Shown here: positions 34,301-46,300 of the stretch, piece after piece
How the letters are laid out: each line of letters starts with the position of its first letter
How positions within the stretch are numbered: position 1 is the stretch's first letter
NCBI GenBank assembly: GCA_029204225.1
Contig: CM055099.1
Coordinates: 47,000,042 to 47,064,041 of the forward strand
Source: Diphasiastrum complanatum
Taxonomy: Eukaryota > Streptophyta > Lycopodiopsida > Lycopodiales > Lycopodiaceae
Length of the DNA: 64,000 nt
Direction: 5' to 3'
The notes under the pieces: generated by a model
Databases searched by the model: none
What the model was told of the DNA's origin: nothing
What the model saw: the letters and a program-made list of their open reading frames with translations, nothing else
Made by a program: the position numbers and the translations under genes

Positions 34301-37300
34301 TGGGTGTTTTTGAGAGTCCCTAGTCACTCTAGGGGCTTGAAAACTATTAAGTGTGCAAAGTTGGCGCCTAGGTATTGCGGTCCTTTTAAGGTTATCCAAG
34401 TGATAAACAAGGTCGCATACAAACTAGACGTTCCAGCTAATGTTGGAATTCATCCTGTTTTCCACGTTGGGTGGTCCCTGTGGAAGATGTAGTGGAACTT
34501 CTTCGTGATGAGTCCGTGAAGGCGATTGCTAATAGCGGGCAGAGAACTCTATGGAGTAGAGTGCTTCGGGAATTTTTAGTCAGGTGGAGGGGCAAATCAG
34601 AAGAGGAGGATACTTGGGAAAAGGAGGCTGATCTCCAGAAGAATTTTCCAAATTTTTCCCTACAAGGAAAAATTTAAGTTTAGGGGGAAGGAATGTTACA
34701 TACCTATGTAACTAGCAGTACTTCAGACCCCTAATAGTCCATTTAGTGTTGGGGGCTAAATGGCAAGGTACCCTTAGGATTAAGGGTATGTGCCCTTGGA
34801 TAAGGGCAGGCAAGTGACTATACCTTAGTTGGAGGTATGGAGTCACGTGTGTTAGAATTAATGGTTAATTGTAGAGGCTAGCCTGCGTGCTAGAAGGCCT
34901 ATTTCTATTTTTAGTATAAGTACTATCTATTTTTAGTATAGGTATCTAAGTTAGTACCAATTTTGCTAGAATAGTATAGAAATCTATTTTAACCAAGTTA
35001 GCATAGATTTCTATTGTTAAGACTTCATAATTAGCATTTCAATTGCTATTGTAGTAGAATAGCTTTTGTTTTTCATTGTGGACACCCTCTATAAGAGTAG
35101 ATGGGCGCCCACCTCCATTGTTATCTCAGTTTCCAGCTTATGAAGCATAGCTTCTTGCAGTCTCTCTTCTTCTTCAGCTTGTGGTTGATGTTTTGTGTGA
35201 GTACTAATAAGATTAGTCTACTCCGATTAGAGAATCTCTTCGATTCTAACATGGTATCAGAGCCATCTCGTTAAGATCGAGATCTACAGAAGGAGAAGAT
35301 CGGCGCTGCAGGTTTTATTGGTGGAGATCGCATCTAGTGGAGGTGCTATTTGGTGAAGGTTGTATCTGGTGGAGGCGTCATCCTGTGCAGGTTTTCCTGG
35401 TGGAGGACACATCTGGCGCAGGTTAGCTTCTGGACAGGCAACATCTGAGGGCGGCACATCTGGTGCATGTCACATAGCTACAGGTTACAGCAGGTGCAGG
35501 CAGCATCTGAGGGCGGTAGCAGCTGGGGACAGTTAATATCTGAGGCAACAACGACCAGACAGATCAAGACCAGGACAGGTCTAATTCAGGGCAGGTGCTA
35601 ACCGGACAGTTCTAATTTGAGGCAGTAGAGACCAGACTAGGTCTGATTCAGGGCAAGTGCTAACTGGACAGGCAGTGAGCAGATTTCTACAAGCAGGAAG
35701 AATTGAGGAAGGCAGAATCTGGGACAAGCAGAGACCAAATAGGCAAGATCTGGACAAGTGATATCTAGTGAAGGCAATAATTGGACAGGTAGCTGTCCTC
35801 AAAAATTGTTGCATGCAATTATATTCTTAGTGGAAAGCCCATCATTTTTGTACAAAGATGGGGAGTCTGAATGAATCTGTTCTTCCAGAATCAAGCAAGT
35901 TAGATGGATCTAACTACAGCTTGTGGAAGTTCAAACTTCAGAATATCCTTCAGGACAAAGATTATTGGGAAATTGTCATGGGACAAGAGGTGATGGCTCA
36001 CGGTCTCAATGATTAAGATAGAAGGGCATGTGAGAAACGGGTGCAACGTGCGCATCATGTCATCAACTTATCTGTGAAGGATAAGGTGATTCCGCTGATC
36101 AGGAATGCAATTGGGCCTAAGGATGCATGGGATATCCTTAAGAACACATATGAAACGGTAAGTAAGTCTCGAGCATTGTTCTTGAACAATAAGCTTCATA
36201 CCTTGAAAATGGAATCAGAAGAATCCATTACGGATTTTATTACTAGGGTGAAGGATCTAAGAGATCAGTTGTCTTCTATAGGGGAAATTGTACTTGATAA
36301 TACTCTAGTACAAATTGTTTTGAATAGCTTACCATTACAATATTAGAACTTTGTTATGACACTAAGTTTGAGGGGGAGATCGCCGACATTTGATGAGCTC
36401 AATGGTTTGCTACTTCAAGAGGAATTACGAAGACAAAACCTGATGTCTAGAGAAGATTTCAAGGAACTGGGATTTTTTTCCAAGAATCAAGGTAAGAAGG
36501 GCAAGAAGAAAGGAGGCAAAAAGGATCAGAAGTAGGAAGGGAAGGACAATACAGAAAAAGGAGACAGTGTTCCAAATCTAATCCAAAGAGAAATGGCAAT
36601 TGTAATTTTTGTGGCAAGTATGGTCATTTTGCGTTTGAGTGCAGGAAAAAGAAGGCTATCCAGGACAAGAAGAAGCAGTCAGGCAACTTCATTGAAGATG
36701 AAGACAAAAGTGAAGCTGTGGGATGCTATGAGTTATTCTCAGCTTCAACATCAGAGATCTCTGAAGATTGTTGGTATATTGATTCTGGAGCAACGCAACA
36801 TATGACATCACATCGTGAGTGGTTCACACAGTTTGATGACACTGGTGTAAATTCACATGTCAAACTTGGAGACAATTCTTCTTACGATATCAAAGGTAGA
36901 GGTACAGTGAGAGTACATTTACCTTCAGGGAATATAGGAGAAATTAAGAATGTTCTCTATGTTCCAGGCTTAAAAAAGAATTTACTTTCAGTTTCTACCA
37001 TAGCTAAACAGAATATGAAAGTTGAGTTTGACGATCAGAAGTGTCTCATCAAAGACAAAAACAAAGGTTACAAAGTTGTGGTCAAAGGATTATTGGAAGG
37101 TCGACTTTACAAACTTGATGCAACTACATTGGATCATCAGGTTTGTGCAGCTTCTGATAGTATGGAGAGCAGGATATGGCATGAAAGGTTTGGACATCTG
37201 AACTATAAAAGCTTACAGGTTCTAAAAGACAATAATATGGTAATAGGATTACCTAATATTGTATCTTCAGGAAAAATTTGTGAAGGATGTGTGATGGGCA

Positions 37301-40300
37301 AGCATCATCGTATGCAGTTTCCCAAGGATGGAGCATATAGAGCCAAGGAAATCTTGGAGCTTGTTCATACAGACTTATGCGGTCCCATGCAGACTCCATG
37401 AAGACTGAGTCTATAGGGGGAGCATCCTACTTCATGATATTTGTGGATGATTTTTCCAGGAAGGTATGGATATACTTGCTTAAGTATAAGAGTCAAGCTT
37501 TTAAGTTCTTTACTCAGTTCAAATCACTTGTTGAGAAGCAGACAGGAAAGCAAATCAAGATTCTACGTTCAGATAAGGGAGGTGAATTCATATCTACAGA
37601 GTTCCAGGAATTCTGCAAAGAACATGGAATCAAGAGACAATTTGCTTCAACTGATACACCACAACATAATGGAGTAGCCGAGAGAAAGAACAGGTATGTT
37701 GTGGAGAGTGCTCGAAGCATGCTACGAGGTAAGAACTTCAAGAATCATTTGTGGGGCGAAGCAGTTAGTACAGCAGTTTACTTGCTTAACAGAAGTCCTA
37801 CAAAAGCTGTTCGAAATCAAACTCCAGAAGAAGCTTTCACAGGTATAAAACCTAAAGTGGATCATCTACGGGTTTTTGGTTGTATAGCATATGCCCATAT
37901 TCCTAAAGATAATCGTCAAAAACTTGATTCAAAGGCAATTAAGTGTTTATTCTTGGGTTATGATGAGGAAGAGAAGGCATATCGCCTTTATAATCTTACC
38001 AGTAAGAAGGTGATTATGAGCAGGGATGTTGTGTTTGAAGAAAGTGAGTCTTCTACCCTAGAAGATCATGAGGAGGATGTCTTTTCTCCTTCATCAAAAA
38101 CTCCTATTATAGATGATGTTCAGGAAGATACAGGTCCATGTGATACAGCTTCTACACAAGTTATACCAAGGGTGTGTACACAGGTGGATCTTGGTAAACG
38201 GAAGGAAAGGTCAAAGGTATTTGATACATATTCTCCTTCTACGTCACCTACAAAGAAGTTACCAAGATGGTATTTTGAGACTATAAAAGATAGTCAAATG
38301 TTGGATGAGGGAGAATCGAGTCAACAAGGAGCTAAGAGATTGACACGGTCAAGTGGACACTATCATGAAGATGGTGAAGAAACGCATTATGCGTTTATGG
38401 CTTCAGTGTTGGATTATGAGGATCCTTTATTTTATGAAGATGCTGCAAAAGAACAAGTTTGGAAAACTGCTATGGATGAGGAGTTCAGTTCTATCATGAA
38501 AAACGAGACATGGGATCTTGTTGAACTTCCAGCAGGTAAGAAACCAATTGGTTGCAAGTGGATTTATAGAACCAAGTTTAAGTCTGATGGTTCTATAGAT
38601 AAGTATAAGGCCATATTAGTAGCCAAAGGATATGCTCAGAGGGAAGGGATTGACTATGAAGATACTTTTGCACCAGTTGCTAAAATGAATACTTTGAGGA
38701 GTGTTTTGGCAATTGCATCTCATTTTGGATGGGATATTCAACAAATGGATGTCAAGAGTGCTTTCTTGAACGGTTACCTTGAAGAAGAGGTTTATCTGGA
38801 GCAACCTCAGGGTTATGAGGTTGAAGGCAAAGAGCACTTGGTTTGCAAGTTAAAGAAAGCATTATATGGGTTGAAACAAGCACCTAGAACATGGTATACA
38901 CGTTTCAACAATTATTTTTTGAAGCAGAATTTTCATAGAAGCATGTCAGAGTCAACGCTTTATATTATGAAAGATTTGGATGACATAGTCATTATTGTTC
39001 TTTATGTAGATGATCTTATTATCACAGGGTCAAATAAGTCACTAATAGAGAAGATAAAGAACAATCTTTCACAGGAGTTTGATATGAAAGATTTAGAGAG
39101 ACTTCAGTATTGTTTGGGTATTGAAGTTTGGAGATCAAAGGAAAGTCTTTTCATATCACAAGCAAAGTATGCAAGAGAGTTACTCAAGAAGTTTAACATG
39201 CTTGATTGTAAGTTCATTTCCACACCATATGATCCAAGTGTAAAGCTTACAAAAGAGGAAAATTCTGAAAGTGTGAATGAAACACTTTATAGGCAGCTTG
39301 TAGGTAGTCTTATCTATCTAACGACTACTCGACCAGACATTTCATATGCAGTGAGCATGGTGAGTCAGTTCATGTCTTTACCAAAAGTTTGTCATTGGAA
39401 AGCGGCAAAAAGGATTTTGCGTTATGTCAAAGGGACACTCAGGTATGGCATTTATTATGGTAAAGGAACAAAAATAAAACTTGAGGGTTTTGTTGATGCT
39501 GACTGGGCAGGAAATGCAGAAGATAGAAGATCGACTACAGGATATGCATTTAATCTTGGAACAGGAACTATATCTTGGAGTAGTAAAAAGCAACCAACAA
39601 TTGCTTTATCTTCTACAGAGGCAGAGTACAGGGCTACTACATCAGCAACTTGTGAAGCAATTTGGTTACGAAGGATTCTAAAAGATCTTCATATAGAACA
39701 AGTTGAACCTACAATTCTATGGTGTGACAATCAGAGTTGTATACAGCTTGCAAAGAATCCAGTATTTCATAGCAGGTCAAAGCATATTGAAGTTCAGCAG
39801 CATTTTATACGAGAAAAGTTACAAAGTGGTGAAGTAGAGTTGATCTCTTGTGACACCAATGATCAAGTTGCAGATATCTTCACAAAAGGACTTGGTCGTG
39901 AAAAATTTGAGAAGTTTAGGACTCTCCTAGGTGTTATTGATAATCAATTATCCATTAATTCTAGAAGGCCTATTTCTATTTTTAGTATAGGTACTATCTA
40001 TTTTTAGTATAGGTACCTAAGTTAGTACCAATTTTGCTAGAATAGTATAGAAATCTATTTTAACCAAGTTAGCATAGATTGCTAGAGGACAGATTGTTGG
40101 AAATTCACAAGGAACTGTTCGTTGGAGGAGAGCTAAGACAGCTCGTTGGACTACAAAGTGTTTGAAGGCTGTTCGCTGGACCTGAATTTTGGATTAGGAG
40201 AGTTCTTCGCCGGCTATTTGCTGGAAAAGCAATAGTTTACCGTTTGCTATCCGCTATTTTCACACGTGTACTGTGGTAGCCCACTGCTCACCGATCTGTA

Positions 40301-43300
40301 AGGAGCTGTTCGCTGTTGTAGCACTCAATTCTATGGGTTAGTTCACTGGTCAAAAAGATAAGGAGAAGAATCCTTCGCTGTTTCATGAGCATGCAAAGTT
40401 CAACGTGAGGCTACCGTCAACACATAACTAGCTGTCAACACTTCTTCATAGCAGGCTACAACCAGTAGAAACAGCGTGAAGAGGATTTGCTACGAGAAGT
40501 GACATCTATTATGTTTGTGGAGAAGAAGTTCGCTACATAACAACAAACTATAAGGTGAGGTGATCACTCTCCATCAGCGAGTTTTGTTGGTTATTCGTTA
40601 AGGAAGTGTGGAACCTACAAAGGGTGGGTGAGTTTGAAGAGAAGCCAACAAAGATTCCAGTAGAAGGAACCGTCAAAGATTTAGCAGAAGGAAGTGTCAA
40701 AGTTTTGAAGTGTGCCTGGATGAGTTATCTTCTACGAAGAAGAAGGATGTCAAACATATTCATGGAATCAGCACAGGTAAAGGAAGGATCGTAAAAGTCT
40801 CAAGATCTAAGGACCGTCAAAAAAAGAAGAAGTGGTGGAGAGTTCAAAAGCCAAAGTAAACCTAGTTTGGGTTGCATACCAATGTGTATTGTTGGCTAAG
40901 GTTATCAACTTTAAGAAATCCTAAACGTCAAAGGGAACCTGGTTGGGTTTGCATGCAAGTGTGTATGTTATTGGCTGCGGTTTCTTATGAACATAATCTT
41001 ACAAGGGTAAGAAGATGGCTGATAAAGGTTCGATACTCTTCAAGGTGGGTTATTGATTGGAATTCTTGAATTTGATTGAGGAGCAAACATTGCTTGGAAC
41101 AATTGTAGATTGAACATACATGCAGGTGTCGCATGATAATTTTGATTGCATACAAGTGTTTGGCTTCATAGTATCATAGTGTCTTATCATGGTGGCAAAT
41201 GATAAGTTAATTGTTACAAGTGGCGGTTGTGACAGGCTGTGTGGGAAATTTGGTCAAGGAAGTAAGAATTGGTTCATCAACATGTATTTTTATACATGAA
41301 CACAAAGCAAGCTGTTATTCTACTTTGTGTCAATTTGAGAAGACAAAGAGGGAGCAATCTAAAGCTTTGTATTAAGTACAAAGATCCAGGGTTTCTTGTT
41401 ATTCTAAATTGTTTGGTTTCTATCCAAGTCATAGTAGCTAGTTCATGTGGTAGAAACTTGCTTGTCTATTTGGACTTATATCACTTGAGTTTTTATGATA
41501 AACCAAAGTGATTGCCTGTTGTGATTGTCAAGTGAAATTCTTGAATCTATCAAGTTCATGATCCGTCATGTGGTAGATTCTGTTGTTTCCAATAAGATTT
41601 GGAAAGTATAGGTTGTTGATTAGCCTCTGAAAATCAACTGAAAAGGTTGTTGTTTAGCTTCAAGAAAAACAACATGGTTGAAAATGGACGTACACCAAGT
41701 TTGCATACGACAAAGTGTCAGAATGAATATCATGATGAAATGCTTTCTAGGTTGGAAAGTTGTTTGGTGCAAGTGACTGTGTGTGTGAGATAGAGGTAGG
41801 AGATTCCATGGAAAAGATCATGTCAAGTGCTTTGTAGTATTTGAAGGGGAGTATCAGTTACTTTGTGTGAGGAAGTATTGTATACATTTATCTTTCTATT
41901 GGAGATGCTCTTTTACTTGCATATTTGGTTTGGTTCATGGATGATATTCTATTCTATTTGGAGAGAGTGGTTGGAATGCAAACATGAAGTGTACATCCAG
42001 GGGGAGTAGTTCAACCAAAGTCTATCAAGTTTATCACAAGTGGTAACTTATGAGAGTACTAGGAGAATTGAAATGGGTTCAATTCAAGGAATCGACACAA
42101 GTGGAGCGAACTACCTATAAAGTACATGTTTCTAAAGTGGGTGTTGATATATGAGATTCGATGTTGACATTTGTAGATCTATTTCCTACTTATGGTTATC
42201 ATGATGGTGTTACTGTAATCAAAGAAAATTATAATCTCCTTTATGAATGTGGGGAGATCCTTACATTTGTGATAGCTTGAAAGATGTTCAAAGAGACCAA
42301 GGGAGTCAATCTTCAAGCAAAGTTCTCAAGGTTAAGGCAAAAGTTATCATGTCTATATTATTTGATTCAGGGGGAGTCAAAGTTCTTTGATTCAAAGGAA
42401 GCCAAGGAATCAGGTGATATGTTGCACTCATGGTAGTCACACATATACACTAAAGGGACATGAAGACTACAACAAGACATTGGGAAGTCATATGAAGCAG
42501 GATCGACATTCAAAGGGGTTCTACATCATCATACAAAGAAAATTTTACATCAAGTAATGAAGACATTGAGATTAGAGTTGATCATGAATTCTACATCAGA
42601 ATTGAGGATCTTCATTACATGGGCTTCATGGAAGATACACATGCATACTTTTGTTATGCATAGTTCTAGACAATGTAAACATTAAGGGGGAGTGTTAGAG
42701 GTAATGTTTACATTAGTACCCCTAATGTTGTCATCTAGGTTAACGAGGATTGTTGGGCCATGCCTGCATGCTAATTCTAGGGGCCCTTTACCTATATTTA
42801 GTAAAACTCAAGTTAGACTATAGTTAGACAAGTTTTGCTATAGATAGGTGTTGGTGCTTTTGCCATATATAGAGACATTAATTAGGCAATTGCTTTTAGG
42901 CTGCTCTTGCTTTTGCTTTTGCTTTTCGACATAGACCAAAGTCTATGTGTGTGATGGGCGCCCTACCTCATTTGTAATGGCATAGTTGGAGTACATCTCT
43001 TCATCATTGTTGTTCTCTCTCATGTGTATGACTATTGTCTAACAACAATAGGAATCTTGTTTTGGGTTACTTGTATGAGCAAGTCGGTTTTCTAACGGTT
43101 TGTGCATTCAAACCTACGCCTTCTAGATAATATGAGAGAGGCCAAAGAACCCATGCAGGTAATCACTAATTGTTTACACTTTGTATTTGAGGCTTGAGCT
43201 TAAACTACTACTTGAACTTGAACTTGAACTCGAGTCTTGAGTTGAAAGTTGACTAGTTTGAACGTTGATGATTCATGAACCATTTGTAATTTGTGAAGTT

Positions 43301-46300
43301 GTGTCACATGTGACATGAGTGAATGACTAGTCGTGGATATGTGAACTGTTTAAACTTTAGGTAAACCCTGACGAGATCAACATCGCCAAGGTTTCTGATT
43401 TACCACCTAGGTTAGAGGAGGAGGAGGAGATATATGCCCTCTTTCATCGCGAGTTTGTTGCACGATCGGGTAGGCTTGAGGCTTGAGCCTTGCTTGGTAG
43501 TTGAAATTTGAATACTTGAGTCTTGTATTTCAATCAACTTTCAAGATTGTAGTATATACTATCTAGGTCATCTCCTGGGTCTTGAGTCTTTGAAGTTCAA
43601 TTTTGGACAATGGGCATGGGTACTTTTTAATAGTTGCAAATCTTTATGTGCAAGACCTGTGACTCAAGGTGCATCACGACGGACTCAGGCTGCCGCTGTT
43701 GCAGTAGCATTCAGAGGGCAGCGTCAATAGGTCTACCGAGGAAACTAAGGAGAGTGACTATCAGAGCCAGGGGTCTTCTTCTGATGAGGCCTCAGAGGCT
43801 GGGGATGATGATGATGATGGTGATGATGACGAGGAGCATGTGGAGGAGGCTACGATGCCACCTCCCACTAGGAGGACCAGGAGGAGGACGTAGATTTATA
43901 TTATGGTTCATAGTCTAGAATCTAGGTCAAGACTCGATATTTCACGATTACATTATTATGGCACACAATAAACTACAGTTGACTCATGACTTTGGATTCA
44001 GCATTTTCCATTAATTGTTTAGCTCATTTTGATATCATATGTATTATTTGTGATGTGTATAGTTTGATTATTGATACCAGCTATTCCGTTCTTGCTACAT
44101 AGTTCATAATTTCATTGTTTGCTCGAATGCTATTTGGTTTTGCTTTTCAATGTAAGTTGTAACTTTTAAATCTCGATTCAAAGTTCGAACGTTTATCCAA
44201 TGTACTTAGCTTACTAGTACCTGTTACTACTCACTACTTACAACTTAGTAATGACTACCTACACTGTAGTATGTACAGTCTACTAATGTGTGATCATTGA
44301 TGGGAATATCATGATTCTAATTTTAATTTTCTATGAACAAGGAACACAAGCAACAACGAACTTTCAAATGCATGTATTCAGTAGCAATCTAGCATTTATA
44401 AGATTTTGGAAACATTTTAGACATTATAGATATTACTTGACATGTTTTCTAGCATTACATCAAATAAACGATGATTCATGCCAATTCTTACGATTATGAA
44501 AAGGTTGATTATGAACTGGGTGGAAACACTAGTATTTGGTCCCCCTTCTTCGGACTAGCAACACCTCGGACAAATCAATTGCAAGAGAGTCATGTTATTG
44601 GCAACTACAACTAGGCATCTGGGTAAGGTGTGTTGCAATTTGTGACTTGATGAGCATGACAACCACTACACCTTTTAATCAAGGTGAGACATGGAGTTTC
44701 ATTCAATGTTTGGCCAACCACCAATGATCGTGTGATGCCAAACAAGAAAGACAAGTAGGGAACGCAAAAGGAAGGCTGTGGTAGGAGCTTCGTTCTCATC
44801 TCCACCTAGTTTGGAATAAACAATAAAATGATCTGTATGCCATGTGAGAATGTACAGAAAACACAACAAACTTGAGTCAGATAAAGTACAGGACATTGAA
44901 GAGTGATACTTGTCCTCATCCAAGGCCGACATCTGAATCGCCTCGCCGATGCGGTCCATGAACTCGTAAATGATCGAGAGTGCACCCCTCACGGGCTACT
45001 AGGAGTAGCACAACGAAAATGGGTCGAAAGACCCCCACAAGCTCTGTTGCCCATGTCCAGAACTCATCTCCAAGCACAATGGTCTGGAAATGTATCGCAT
45101 CTGCGCTGACACCACTGAAGTCCAAGAAGCCCTCACTGATAACCATCCGCCGCAAGGGGTCTAGTATTGCCAGCAGCCGCTCTAGAACCAAGAAGTAGTA
45201 GGCAAAGCGAGTGGTTGCTGGCTTCTTCAGGTCCAGCGGCGAGAAGATGCGGAACAGGGCCATCACGCGCTTCTTCCTGGTGATGAAATTGACAAGCGCA
45301 TGGCCTAAGAAGGGATCTGCAACACAAGCATCCAGTAGAAAGTTTAGGTAACCGCTGAGATGGGTATAGTAGCATAGAACAAGGAAGATAGTAAAGCAAC
45401 TGAAAGAAATTATACCTCTCTGATCCATGGAAAGGCACAAAGGTCATGGATGAGCAGATCTATGCAGTGTGCAACACATGGGGTCCACACAATGGTGGGG
45501 TGCTCCCTCGTCAGAATGTCTCCCATCTGCCTACAGTTTGTGGGTTGTCTGTGACAACTTGAACCGCGTGCTCCACCCCAATGTCATCAATCAAATCTCT
45601 CACAGCCTCCCATATGAAGTCGGTTGTGATGGTGGACCACCTCGAGTGGCATTCACGCCATGCAGGAAGACTGTGCCAAGCAGGCAAGAAACCAAGATAT
45701 TGATGACGCTCAATATCGTGCATCCATACCTGCCACAAAACACCCATTAGACACATGCAAAAAGTATGCTACTGGCAAAATGGAACACATGCAAAGAGTT
45801 TGAGGAGAGTCCTATCTTACCTCTGCCACGCTGAGCTAACAAAACTTAGCTGCCGCATGATGGTCTCCTCTTCCTGGCGGAGCATCCTGCGTCGTAGTAC
45901 TTCTCGCCTGGGAGGCCTCCATGTAGCATCAACTACTGGAATATGCTCATAGAGCTCCTTGAATACCCAAGTGTCAGCAACGACAAAAGGGATGCCACAC
46001 GGTTAGAAGAACTGACCAACTAGTCGGGTGCACCGGGCATGCTGCTCTGTCTGCCATCCACAACGATCTAGAGTTAGCTGCATGGGCCTAACCCCTCTCT
46101 GCTGTACATAGGGTGCTCGTGGTCTAGCATGCCATGAGGATGCAGCGGATGGGTGAGTTGTGGGTGTGGTTGAACGTGCTGCGTTAGGTGTTGGAGGTGT
46201 GTCCCCCTCTTTGCTAGGATCTGTCGAAGCATGTGGTGCATCTGCTGCTGATGACGATGAGGGGCGGGAAGGTCAGATTGCCATTGACCCAACATGCTCA

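Larger units (their letters stand above)
28351..34849 (+). mobile_element. Ty3/gypsy chromovirus, nearly complete, 3' LTR cut by a copia insertion
   Basis: Order: 5' LTR 28351 to about 29348, tRNA-Met-type primer site TGGTATCAGAGC (29349-29360), leader, gag from 30384, zinc knuckle, protease, RT, RNase H, integrase, chromodomain (to 34677), purine tract TTTAGGGGGAAGGAA, and 3' LTR from 34694. The first 140 bp of the two LTRs are almost identical, so the insertion is recent, yet the coding has stops, frameshifts and indels. It lies in intron 3 of the U2AF-like gene in sense orientation. The last 0.85 kb of the 3' LTR is missing from the window. Confidence 0.93.
34850..40079 (+). mobile_element. 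Ty1/copia retrotransposon, long and recent, 3' LTR reduced to a fragment
   Basis: 5' LTR 34850-35251 (402 bp, TGTTAGAAT to ATTCTAACA), primer site TGGTATCAGAGCC at 35252, leader to 35857, gag from 35858, then protease, integrase, RT and RNase H to about 39955. Only 120 bp of LTR (39960-40079, from TAGAAGGCC to CATAGATT) follow, without the LTR start, the purine tract or the LTR end. Inserted in the 3' LTR of the chromovirus. It is of the same family type as the copia element at 4.6-7.3 kb. Confidence 0.92.

Noticed and set aside
34850-43044. Reading 34850-43044 as one complete element
   Set aside because: The LTRs differ in length and sequence and the flanks ACGTG and ACAAT do not match.
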